This document shows positions 43,310-54,089 of a stretch of DNA of 64,000 nucleotides, in pieces. The DNA comes from Hemerocallis citrina (Eukaryota > Streptophyta > Magnoliopsida > Asparagales > Asphodelaceae): the NCBI GenBank assembly GCA_017893485.1, contig JACEHZ010000592.1, positions 1,630,509 to 1,694,508 on the forward strand, written 5' to 3'. A program made the position numbers and the translations under genes. Every line of letters starts with the position of its first letter. Position 1 is the first letter of the stretch. Under the pieces are notes generated by a model that saw only the letters and a program-made list of their open reading frames with translations, was not told the DNA's origin and ran no database searches.

Positions 43310-44006
43310 ATATATATATATATATACACACACACACATAAACAAAACACAGAATCCTCTCTCTGAAACATAATTCTCCTAAAGATGATACCGAAAGTGG
43401 TGGCACAAAATTGAGATATTCGAAAGTTCAGCAATCAAAGGAAATTGACTTGAGTTGTATTAGTACCAAGTAAACTAAGATGTTAAGTTGAAATTTTAAA
43501 GATTCAATTACATATTTGGTTCTAGGAAAAAGTTAATAGTGCAACTGACATGATGGATAAAATTTGCTAGACAGGACATACATGTACAAGATCACACAAA
43601 ATGAACTAGTTAACAATGATCCTCTATATTATGATCACTGGTTCCTTCCTGTTGTTTTTCTACATTTGAAAAGGATTCAAAATATTATTCGCTGAGCCAC
43701 ATTATCAATAGACTATTGCATATGAATTCATCTATGTATGGGAGAAAAAAAAGACTTTCTAACAGACATGTCCTTGTGAATATACACTTTCATGGATCTT
43801 GCATTCTGCATGAGTTCAGTTAGAAACCTAATAATCAGAATCATGAGATTCACTAATCATCTCAACAAAGGTAAACAGACTTAAATGATGATAAAAGTCT
43901 ATCAGATTACCGTCCAATTGTTTGACTGAAAGAGTATTGCTCCACCAATTTGAGAAGAGACCTGGCTACAGCCATAGACAGGAATGACCTCATTTGTCAG
44001 ACGCAC
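43310..44006. other. (TA)n(CA)n run and 3' flank of the EIN3-like gene
   Basis: Microsatellite at 43310-43338, then AT-rich DNA that should include the 3' UTR of the EIN3-like gene on the minus strand. No other gene seen. Confidence 0.5.
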
Positions 44007-45785
44007 TTATGTTCCCAAGTACTCCATCAAATCATCATCATCCTTGAAGAAATCATCGATGTCAGGAAGAGGACTGCCAAGACCGATGAAATCAAAGGAC
44101 ATCCCATCAAGAGAATTGTCAAACTGACTGCCAACAAATTTATTTGGCTCGCTTTGGAATGTTTCTTCTACTACTGGTTGCATGCTTCCAGATGTTGTAT
44201 TCAGTCCTCCATTCATAGTCACTGCATTACCATACATATGATCTGTTGAAGGCACAGCGAACTGCTCTCTATTTTGAGGAAGCCCATACCCAACTGAGGA
44301 AGAGAAAACCCCAAAAGGAGGCTGTAGGTTGTTCAATTCACCATTTAAGATTCCTGAATACAGCAAAGGCTGGCCATCTACAAACATGCTCTGAGCAGAA
44401 GCATTAACAGGAGGAACCCTCGATACATTATTGGTTTCAATCTCAGGTAAAATATGGTGGTTTGAATGGTGATTTTCCTGTGTATTTAAGGCCGGGTTTG
44501 TACGATTCTCCATATTGACATTCCCCATTTGGTAAGTTACCGTTGGCAAATTCTGGTAATTGGTGTTGGGAATAAAACTTCTTGATTCCTCTTGTAAATT
44601 ATTGTTCTGAGACTGTGCTGCAGGGCCCCGACCATTAACTGTAGAACTAGCACGTGGTCTTTTTGGCTTCCGCCTGTCACGGACATGTTCTCGTCCCGTG
44701 ACATTCCGCTTCTCACTTGATTGTTCCTGACCTTCAGTAAGTTGATTGGCACCCTCCGGTAAAGCTATTGATGAGACGGAATCCCGGGTATCATCAACAC
44801 CATCAACATCATACTCATTATTATTACTGCTATTAGTACCTTCCCCTCTCTCCCCGTTGTTATTCTGCATATTCTCTGTCAAATCAAACCCATTATCAAG
44901 GCTAGGCTGTTGAGACAAGATCTCCTCTTTGCTTAACACTCCCAACCAAATCGAACTCTCTTTGGCAGTCATCTTATCCTGCAGGCACTTTGATTTTCGG
45001 ACATGGGTCCGAATCTTCTCAGTATTCGGAGACATATGCTTGATAACACCGGTTAAAACCCCAACCTTCCACACTTTCTTCAGATCATGGGGCTTTTTAT
45101 AGGGGGGGATTTGACCCTTTGGCAACCCTAAACCAATCCACCAATCTTCATTCCCCGAAGGCCACCATGGAGGAGGAATTCCTTTCTCCAATGGAAATTT
45201 ACGTTGTGGGGGGCTACAATGTTGCATCAAAGACGACAACAAAGATCCCAATGTAGCATCTTGAAGGTCCATCAAGCTGAAGCCATTTTTCCCACTGTTC
45301 TTGGCATTCTCAGCAGCAAAATTCTCCAACTCATATTTCGCAATCGCCGCAGGACCGTTCTTATCAAACTTCACCTTCTCCTTCCACCAAGCCCTTATGT
45401 TATCGGAAGCACCGCTCATAGGCTTCCCCTTCTCAGGTATTATCCCGTAGACAAACCCACGGGCATTGCACACCTGCATCAACTTGAGCATGTATTTAAG
45501 AATCCCATCATGGGCTCTCGACATCTTCTTCCTCCGAGCTTGGTCAGAGGGTTGCTTAGGCTTGGATTTATCAGATGCTTGTTGCACAGCAACCCTCTGC
45601 CTCTCCCTAAGTCGTTTGAGCTTAACTTTATCTTTCCACATTCTTCTTGCCAAATCCTCTGCCTCTATTTCCTCGTCACTGACATCATTCTCAGCGAGGT
45701 TTTCGCTCCTCAAAACATCATCAACCTCGAAATCCGAGCTATCACCACCACCGGGCCCATTCTCACTCATTACAAGCTGATCCAT
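44007..45785 (-). CDS. EIL3: ETHYLENE INSENSITIVE3-like transcription factor, EIL3/SLIM1 type
   Basis: 592 codons in one exon. EIN3-family proteins are plant nuclear DNA-binding regulators; EIL3 (SLIM1) of Arabidopsis governs the sulphur-deficiency response. The acidic N-terminus leads into [19 protein letters not shown] (residues 41-59), the basic [10 protein letters not shown] (81-90), [25 protein letters not shown] (110-122), [20 protein letters not shown] (132-151), the Trp-rich [13 protein letters not shown] (204-216), [16 protein letters not shown] (230-245) and [13 protein letters not shown] (265-277). The later [10 protein letters not shown]...SVSS segment and the acidic C-terminus favour EIL3 over EIN3/EIL1. 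Length is usual. The ATG at 45785 matches family starts. Some conserved residues differ (H92, Q104, S191, N254), yet the frame is intact, so it is probably functional. Confidence 0.93.
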   Translation of the reverse strand: MDQLVMSENGPGGGDSSDFEVDDVLRSENLAENDVSDEEIEAEDLARRMWKDKVKLKRLRERQRVAVQQASDKSKPKQPSDQARRKKMSRAHDGILKYMLKLMQVCNARGFVYGIIPEKGKPMSGASDNIRAWWKEKVKFDKNGPAAIAKYELENFAAENAKNSGKNGFSLMDLQDATLGSLLSSLMQHCSPPQRKFPLEKGIPPPWWPSGNEDWWIGLGLPKGQIPPYKKPHDLKKVWKVGVLTGVIKHMSPNTEKIRTHVRKSKCLQDKMTAKESSIWLGVLSKEEILSQQPSLDNGFDLTENMQNNNGERGEGTNSSNNNEYDVDGVDDTRDSVSSIALPEGANQLTEGQEQSSEKRNVTGREHVRDRRKPKRPRASSTVNGRGPAAQSQNNNLQEESRSFIPNTNYQNLPTVTYQMGNVNMENRTNPALNTQENHHSNHHILPEIETNNVSRVPPVNASAQSMFVDGQPLLYSGILNGELNNLQPPFGVFSSSVGYGLPQNREQFAVPSTDHMYGNAVTMNGGLNTTSGSMQPVVEETFQSEPNKFVGSQFDNSLDGMSFDFIGLGSPLPDIDDFFKDDDDLMEYLGT

Positions 45786-45850
45786 TCAGCTTATTGATCA
45801 AGTTACAAACTTTTCTTCTCCCTTTCGATCAATTCCAAGTTTCCAAAGTC

Positions 45851-46080
45851 CTAATAACATAAACATGGTGAAAGAAAGACAACAACAAAAAACATTAAAA
45901 CACAGAACGCCCTCAAATTTTGACCAAAACCCCTCAAAATTCATCCTCTTAAAAAATCCAATTCCAATTCCAATTCCAATTCCAAACATTGATCTTCAAA
46001 ATACAGAATTAACAAAAAAAAAAGATTGGAACTGAGCAAACCCTGAAAAATTAGAGATCGGAGATAACGAGGGAACTAAC
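45851..46080 (-). other. Probable 5' UTR intron of the EIN3-like gene
   Basis: On the minus strand the donor is TTTAG|GTTAGT at 46080 and a good acceptor, a pyrimidine-rich stretch then GTTATTAG|GACTTTG, ends at 45851. A 230-bp leader intron fits plant genes of this family, but transcript evidence would be needed. Confidence 0.45.
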
Positions 46081-46522
46081 CTAAAGTGGAGGTTGAGCAT
46101 CCAGAAGATTCGATCTTGATATGGAATCTCGGTTGTTGAACGGATGATGATGATGATGATCAGAGAATCGGAGGTGGGATTTGGGTACTTATCTTGAAAA
46201 CCCTAATGGGAATCAAAGATTGGGTTTTTTTTGTTCCTTTCTATTAAAAGTGGTTCCTTTATGGAAGAACTTTTATGAGGAGGGTGGAGAAAGGAAAGGA
46301 GGCGGAAATAGAGCAACTTCTTTTATTTTGTAGAGGGGATAAAAAGAGTGAAACGGAAGGTACTTATTAATTATTAATTTGACGAAGGGAAAAAGGGAAG
46401 CATTAGCAGATGAGGGAATATTTTGGTCAACTCACCCAACTTTTTATGTTTTTGCGGTTTGCTATGCTGTTTGGCTAAATTAGTTGCGGTTTGCAATCTG
46501 ATCACTTCATTGGTTAAATTTA
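46081..46522 (-). promoter_or_regulatory. Leader and proximal promoter region of the EIN3-like gene
   Basis: Includes a (GAT)n stretch near 46146-46161. No TATA box stands out. The region ends at the LINE insertion, which therefore sits about 0.46 kb upstream of the inferred first splice donor. Confidence 0.4.
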
Positions 46523-46536
46523 AAGTGTTTTGATCG
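46523..46536. repeat. LINE target duplication, left copy
   Basis: AAGTGTTTTGATCG, identical to 53029-53042. Confidence 0.92.
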
Positions 46537-46868
46537 GTTTTTTTTTTTTTTTTTGATAAAAGATGATGCACATCATCGTGTCATTAATAAGAAATAACGA
46601 AACATAGTAGTACAGTAGAAATTGACAATAAAAAACCCCAGACATGACGTTCCCACAAAGGTACTCGGACCAACCCGGTACTAAACGAAAGCAACAAAAT
46701 ACTAATACAAAGCTTACAATACCACCTATAACACTCTCTGTACCCTTGGAAACCGATAAGATAAGAGATGAGCTGCGGCCTCAACAATCCCAGAACTAGA
46801 CTACCTCCTTGTTTATACCCATCAGTCGCCTTCCGCTGTCCGCATCTCCCTCTAACCCGCCTCTGTGG

Positions 46869-49800
46869 CTAAGCTCCTTCGTTGTTCCTGATTCTCTTCA
46901 CTCCCTCCTTTGCACCTGCCCAATCGTGGATAAGATTAAATATTTTTTGCATGGCGACTGATAATCTATATTGACAGTTGCGAAAAATGAAATCATTTCT
47001 TTCAAGCCAAAGACTCCAAATTGTAGCTACGGAAGCAATGTCCCAAGCCCTAGTGTTAGTGTGACTAATGTGAACCTCTCTAAAGGAGACCCAAATGTCT
47101 TTTGTTGAGTTGGGAACCATATTACACCCAAACCCCCGACAAACGATATCCCACGTACAACGCGCTCTCGGACATTGAAATAGAATGTGATTAACATCTT
47201 CAACTTCGCTGAGGCACCTCTCGCAATTGACGTCTATGTTCGAGATTCTCTTCTTAAGGTTATCTTTTGATAGGATCGCATCTTGGTGTGCCAACCAGCA
47301 GAACACTTTCACCCTGAAAGGGACAAGGGCTCCCCAAATGACTGCTTGAGCTTTACATCTGAGACCTCCGTCGTTAATCCATGAGTACATAGACGACACT
47401 GTAAAAGCTTTAGACTCTTCTCTCTCCCACCATCTTTCATCTTCTAAGTTGGCTTCGTGGTTACCTTCCTGTTTAACCAAAATATTCAACGCCTCGAATT
47501 GTTGAACTGCCTCTGAACTTATATCATGAGACACTACGAAACTCAGCCTACCGTTTTTCCTGATGTCGGCTACAGTGAGGTCTAAATTCTGTGTTGCTTC
47601 TGCGGCTTGGGGGAACTGATTAAGCAAACTAGATTCTCCGCACCATTTGTCCTTCCAGAATCTGATCTTTTTCCCGTTCCCAACTTTGCATCTAGTGTTG
47701 GTGAAGAAGATCTCTCATTGCTTTGATATGCCTTTCCATAGAAGAGAGACTTTGGCTGACGTGCTCCTCCCGCCGAACCGAAATTTCCTTCTCTTGCGAA
47801 AACTATCGAAAGAATGCTTCCACCATCCTTTGTGGTTGGAAGAGATCTTCCACCACCACTTCGAAAGCAAGGCTTTGTTCATGTCTTGCAGATTCGTGAT
47901 CCCCAGGCCCCCGAATTCCCTTTTCTTACAGACTCGTCCCCAATTAACCAAATGGAATCCTCTGTTGCCCTCATCCGTTCCTTTCCATAGGAATCTCCGC
48001 CTGAGCTTTTCGATGCTGTTGGATACCCATCTAGGTAATTCGTAGATAGACATAAGGTACAGCGGGATAGCGCTAAGAACCGAGTTCAGAAGGATAATCC
48101 TCCCCCCGAGCGATAGGAACCTGCTTTGCCAACCTGCCAGTTTCTTCTTAATTTTGTCGATAACAAAATTCCAATCTTCTTTCAACAGGTTACCGGGTCT
48201 AATTGGCGTCCCCAAATATTTGATTGGGAAATCACTCGACTTACAGCCTAAGATCATCGAGATATCGTTAACCGACATTGACAAGTACTCAGATGCGGGG
48301 AGAACGCTAGTCTTACTGAGGTTGACTTTCAGACCCGACCACCCTTGAAAGCAGGCCAAGACAGCTTTGATGACAATGACTTCTTCCATCGTAGCCATGC
48401 CAAAGAGGATGGTATCGTCTGCGTATTGGAGGATTGACATAGGCTGTTTAATCCCCTTTATTTGGAAGCCTTTGATGATGGAATTATCTTGAGCTCTTCT
48501 GATCACTTCTGCCATGCCGTCCGCGACAATAGCAAAAAGAAGTGAAGATAGTGGGTCGCCTTGTCTCAGGCCTCTTTTGCACCTGATCTCCTTCCCCTGC
48601 CGGCCGTTAACCTGGATGGTCGATTTCCCACCTCTGATGCACGTTTTCATCCATAATCTCCATTTTCACCGAATCCTTTAAGCTTTAAGGCTTCCTCCGT
48701 GCATTCCCACGAAACTGAGTCGTACGCCTTCTGGAAGTCAAGTTTCAGTAGGAAACCGTCCAACCTGCCTCTGTTAGCTCTAAAAATGGTTTCGTGGGCG
48801 GAAGCAATGCTATCCATAATATCCCTGCCTTTAATGAACCCACTCTGCGATTGTGCTATCATCTCATTCAGTTGGGGTCCTAATCTTTGGGCTATGACCT
48901 TCGTTATGATTTTGAACGATCCGTTCAGCAAGCTAATTGGTCTCAGATCTTCATGGGAGGTAACTTCACTCTTCTTTGGAATCAATATGATCGTTGCATA
49001 ATTAAGCCTGTCCAGATTACAAACCCCTTCGTAAAACTCGTGGAAAATATTGAGAAGGTCATCTTTGATAATCGGCCAATATATCTTGTAAAAAAAGATC
49101 GGAAATCCATCGGGGCCTGGAGCCTTATCCTGACCTAGATTCTTCACGGCGTCCCAAACTTCGTGTTCAGAAAATTTGCTTTCTATTCCCTCACTTCCGT
49201 CAATTCTTGAGGTACTCCACATATCTGGTGCTAGCGCACATCTCCCCGCTGACTCCCCTCTCAATAGGTCGTGAAAATGCCTGTCGAGATGGTCCATGAT
49301 TAGATCTTCGTTTTCTGTCCACGTCCCGTTGACAGTGATACCCGTAATGTGGTTTAATCTTTTCCGACCGTTTGCCACCTTGTGGAAGTATTTGGTATTT
49401 GCGTCCCCTTCTCTGAGCCATTGAACTCTCGATCTCTGTTGCCAATACAGTTCCTCCATCCTCCCGATCTGTTGAACCTCCAATCTTTTGTTTGCAAGCT
49501 CGTCTTTCTCTTCCTCTTGTAGTTCTCTTTCCTCTAGTGAAGCTTCCAGACTGTTGATTCTGTTAATGAGAACCTCTCTTCTCTGGAAAATGAGTCCCTT
49601 CTTCGCTTTCACCCAATCTCTTAATCTTCTTCTAAGACATCTCATTTTCTCGATCCAAACCGCGACGGCTGTCGACTGAGAAGTACTAGCCTCCCAGGAG
49701 TCTTTGATAATTTGCCTCGTCTCTTCATGAATAGTCCAAGTTTTCTCGAATTTGAACCCATAGTGCTTCGTCTTACCCTTTAATCCGCAGTCTATTACTA

Positions 49801-50459
49801 GGGGAAGATGATCTGAAGTATATCTGAGTGTTGTTTTGACCTTGGCTGTTGGGTGAAGATCTTCCCAATCGTTGGAGACCAGCACTCGATCTAACTTGTC
49901 CAATATTGGATTGTGCTGCATATTCGACCAAGTGAATTTCCTGTCAGTCATCTCTAGTTCCAGTAACTCTAATGCGTCTACATCCGATTGACGATGGCCT
50001 CTACCGTTGTGCTCCTCGTGGAATCTAGTTAGATTAAAGTCTCCCCTACCATCCAGGGTCTTGACCATCTATTTCTAATGTATCTCAGTTCTAACCACAG
50101 ATCAATGCGACTCCTACTGTCATACAGACCGTATACATTTGTAATTGAGTGGATCCAGCCATCACTTCTACGTCTAACTCTGATCGAGATTGTGAAACGG
50201 CCGATAAAATCTTCGATGATCTCGAAGATAGTCGCATTAGCCCCTAGGGCGATACCGCCTGAATACCCCCTAGCCGACTTAAAACGCCAGCTAAAATCTG
50301 CCACTCCTCTAAGTGCCGAAAACTCCCCCGCCGTGGGGGACTCTAATCTAGTTTCTTGTAATCCACAGATATCGGGATTAATCTTGCTAAGGGTCACTCC
50401 TATCGCTTTTTTTTCAGTCTTTGACGCATCCCTCTAACATTCCAGAATGTGTAAATCAT
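46869..50459 (-). pseudogene. LINE ORF2: endonuclease, reverse transcriptase, zinc-binding C-terminus
   Basis: ORF2 nicks target DNA and reverse-transcribes the LINE RNA. An ATG at 50459 starts IYTFWNVRGMRQ; an A8 run then breaks the frame before the apurinic endonuclease motifs (CGLQETRL, TNVYG, SDHLPLVIDC). RT follows: GPDGFPIFFYK, ISLLNGSFKIITKVIAQRL, SQSGFIKGRD, LKLDFQKAYDSV, RCKRGLRQGDPLSSLLFAIV and the catalytic QYADDTILFG near 48415. The zf-RVT end has FRVKVFCWLAHQ and CERCLSEVEDVNHILFQCPR. Frames also change near 50050 and 48650, and a TGA lies near 47715. Confidence 0.93.
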
Positions 50460-50530
50460 AAAAACAATTTTAATAACGTCTATTCGTCTACACCGAGCCC
50501 GCTCCCCCCCCCTCCGAAGAAAACGTGAGC

Positions 50531-53017
50531 TCAAAAACCAGAAATTCTGGAACCATCCCAAATAATAGCTATATTAGCTAAGTGTGCATCTCTAGTGGAC
50601 CCCATATTTAATCCGTATAAGCTAGCGAAGTAAATTAGCGACTCATCAGTTAAAGAGTTAAGAATAGAACAATTCACTTTAAAGGTACCTGCTCCTGAAG
50701 TGTCGTCCTCCTGTGGTGCTAAGCCTCTGTTGACCCACTCGTCTTTCCCTTCTTCGTAGCTTTCTGTCCCAATTAACTGTCTTTTGCCTTTCCTCCTGTA
50801 TTCTGTGATTTTTTTTGTGGATGTGCTTCCCACGCTTCCTCTAACCTCTTTGTCCTCGCCATAAGTTTCTGTAACCGAGATCAAATTGTCTTCACGTACC
50901 CCGTCAAGTGTGTCGATCCTACAGTCTCCGACTTCCTCTTCAGATACTGAACGATCGAAGATATGTGCTAAACTCTGCTGGGTGTTGGACAGATTGTGGT
51001 TAGCTTTGGAAATAATACCCACTGGAGTTTCATCTTCGATAGGGAGTACAGGGCTTGGGCCCAACTTTTGTTGAGAGTCGTCCAGCTCGATGGGCTTTGG
51101 CCCATCTTCAACTTTGCTTTTAGACAGGATCAAATTTGAAATGGCATCATGAATAGAGACTTCGATTTGTTTCTGAGAGAACCTAAGCCAGTCCACGTCT
51201 AGCAATCCTAGCCCCTTGATGTGACCCAATCCTACTCCAACCGCTTCTTTGAGGATACCCATTTTGTTAGCTGGCTTCGAGTTGACCTTCCTGACACCGT
51301 CCCCTATCACCTTTCCAGGAGTTGTCCCATTGCCGAATGACGTCGCATCCGGAGCAGTACAACCTTCCCCTCCAATACGAAACGTCTCTTCGCAAGCAGG
51401 CATTGGAGTAATTTGAGGAACCCTTCTCCATCGCAGCGCAGTGATCTGACCGTGAGCTGGCGAAATCAACGACTGGGATGCCCTACCCTTGGTTAGTGTT
51501 TGGCACTCGATGCTTAACACACCAGATTTGCCTTTTGTGGGCAATGGACGTCCAGGATTAGAGATCCTCTCATCCAACCGCTTAGCTTCGTCTTCTTCCT
51601 CCAGCTTCGCATCTAGATCGTCGATGATTTCTTTTGCAGAATGCTCTCTGAAATAAACATTCTTTGGGACTTCAACAATCACCTTAACCTCATAGATGAC
51701 GTTATCAAACTCCGTGATGATCTTGGACGGTATGTCAGCCTTGTTTTGAACTCCAACCTTGATGCGTGCGAATTTCCTGGCCGAGTGGGTGATTGTCTGC
51801 CTATCGATGTCGATTAGCATGCCGAAGGGACGAATAACATTTTGGAAGCCAGAGCGCACCCAATAATGGAAAGGGAGATTGTATAGTCGGATCCACACCG
51901 GTGGATAGGACTCCGCCTTTAGAGCGCCGTGATCGCGAGACCACCATTTAAAGGTGACAAAGAACTCCAATCCATGATGATCTTTCCCTTCAAGACCCTT
52001 CACTCTTATAGTTTCCGTGGCAATGGCTTCGTCGTTGCAGTGGGCGTAGAAAGTGTTGGCTGCGATTTCTTGAATAACCCATATCGGTGCCGGAGTGGAT
52101 ACGAGCGCTGCTTGGAGCAACTCGGAGACATCGTTAGCCGTTGGAACGCCGGTTTGAGCCTTTACCAGAATACCGCCATTGAAACTTCACTCTAACTCCG
52201 TTATAAGTGGAGTCGGCACAATTGTAGCTTGAATGACGCGTCTGTTACCAGCGGCGCTCTCTTGTGATTTGCTCCCTTCTGAGCCTGCAGCGGGACCAGC
52301 ATTGGAGTGCTTGGAGGTCGATGACACAGCGGTAGGTCGCCTAGGACATGATTTGGAGATATGACCGGATTTCCTACAGTAGTAGCAGAACCAGTCGAAG
52401 ACGCATTTGCTGATGGAGTGACCGGGTTTTGCGCATTTATGGCAGTTCTGGCGACCTTCCACCCTCGAGCTTTCCGACACGCTAATAGGAGGGGATGCTT
52501 TCCTTGTTTTACGAGGTTTAACAAGAACCCATTCACCAGCCTCATCTTCCTTGGTCGTTCGATGCTCTTGATGAGGAGAAGTTGATCAACGACGCACTCT
52601 ATGTGCGACATCGGTCGCTGGCAAGCCTCTAATGACCTCAACGAACGACCTCCGCTGTTTGTTAGCCCCTACGCGCGCCGTCCCTGGTTGCTTTCCTTTG
52701 AGGTTTGGCCTGGAAGTGAGCAGGTGCTCTTCCTCGTCTCGACGGCGTAGCTCTTCCTCTCTAGCTTTGGACGTACGGCGTGCATCGTCTCTATCTCTGT
52801 CCCTCCTCTCTCTTGGCGATACGGGGCTGTGGAATCGCCAACCCGGACTCTTCCACTGTCTTCGTTCTTCGTCGTGCTTGTTGCGGATACGCTCCTCGCC
52901 TTCATCTCTAGCCCGCTTGTACATTGTGGGGGATGGATCGCGTCTGGCTTTGGAGGTGAGGTGGTAGGAGTGACGTCGTTGGGAGGATGGGATGTGGGTT
53001 GCTCTGTGGTGCTCCAT
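50531..53017 (-). pseudogene. LINE ORF1, RNA-binding protein, two stop codons
   Basis: One frame of 829 codon positions from an ATG at 53017 to 50531, broken only by TGA codons at 52588-52586 and 52189-52187. The Arg/Glu-rich N-terminus is followed by two zinc knuckles (CHKCAKPGHSISKC and CYYCRKSGHISKSC), then a DUF4283-like fold (YPPVWIRLYNLPFHYWV, GMLIDIDRQT, FARIKVGV) and a long disordered tail. In most plant L1 ORF1 proteins I know the DUF4283 domain comes before the zinc knuckle, so the order here is reversed. Confidence 0.85.
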
Positions 53018-53028
53018 TTTTCTTAACT

Positions 53029-53042
53029 AAGTGTTTTGATCG
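53029..53042. repeat. LINE target duplication, right copy
   Basis: AAGTGTTTTGATCG, matching the left copy exactly. Confidence 0.92.
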
Positions 53043-53522
53043 TTATATCCTTACATTATACCCTTACAGAAAGTGACAGAAATATATCCCCTTTTTTTTA
53101 TAAAATTGGGTGTTTAACTTTTTAAAACTATTAATCATTATGTGATCATCTACAAAAACAGAAGTCCAAAAAAAATTTAAATTTTTTTTAATCATTATAA
53201 CTTATCTTAATAATTTAAAAACATGAGGGATAATTTAGGAAGAAACACCCCTACAAATGGACCGAAATTGTCACGTGACTACTAATTTAGACGGGAACAA
53301 GTAAAACGTAACTAGTTTAGTATGATAGTATAACAAATTGTAAATAAAAGATGGGTGGATTATCTGCAAATTTGCAAAATGTGGGGTGGGTTTGCTAAAA
53401 ATTTCCCCATTAGGTGATATGATTTATTTAATTAAAGTTGACTATATAAAAAAATTGAGGATCTCTCCTTGTAGATAATATACGAACATTAATGATGTGT
53501 GAAAGTGGATGAATAGTCACTG
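53043..53522. other. AT-rich DNA, no feature seen
   Basis: Would have been continuous with the upstream region of the EIN3-like gene before the LINE inserted. No coding or repeat structure recognised. Confidence 0.4.
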
Positions 53523-53531
53523 TTTATTAAA

Positions 53532-54080
53532 GGCTAAATTTTACTTAATTCACTCAACTTTTGGGCTATTATCAATAACCCAACTTTTCTTTTTTTGTTA
53601 TCAAACCCCCCTCTTTTTTAGTTTGGAAACAACTCGTCTATAAGATTAGTATTCCATTAGATTTTGAGTAAAATGTTCACAACATCCGCATTATAATGTC
53701 ATGTTAATACATCTCTCTACGGTAGGGCCCACCCACCTAAATTAATAATTTGTTAGAAATTAAAATATAAAAAATCAATATTTTTACTATTCACTAACAT
53801 ACTCTTTCATTTTATTGTAACTTTTTTTCTTCATTTCAAACAAAAACTCAACCTTTAAATTGACTTAGTAGTCAGGGTATTTAAAGTTAGAAATTTAAAA
53901 TTACAACCACGTTTCATCACGTGATATCAAAAAAGGCCACGTGATATCAAAAAAAGGCAAAATATGACAGATGTGATTAACAAGGGCCACATATCATCGG
54001 TTTATTTATGACCAAAAAAGAAAAATAATGTGTTTGTTAATAATAACCGAAAAGTGGGATGGGTTAAGTGAAATTTAGCT
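53532..54080. mobile_element. Mutator-type MITE, 549 bp
   Basis: Perfect 9-bp duplication TTTATTAAA (53523-53531 and 54081-54089). Inverted ends GGCTAAATTTTACTTAA and the inverse of TTAAGTGAAATTTAGCT stay related for about 50 bases. No coding capacity. Confidence 0.8.
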
Positions 54081-54089
54081 TTTATTAAA

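Larger units (their letters stand above)
46537..53028 (-). mobile_element. Full-length plant L1-type LINE, 6.49 kb
   Basis: Minus-strand element with a poly-A tail (T run from 46538), ORF2 and ORF1, bounded by a perfect 14-bp duplication. It reaches the ORF1 start codon 11 bases from its 5' end, so it is close to full length. Both frames have stops. The 3' UTR (46556-46868) shares the TTTCTTATTAATG-type tail motif with the LINE fragments at 7665 and 18047. Confidence 0.95.
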
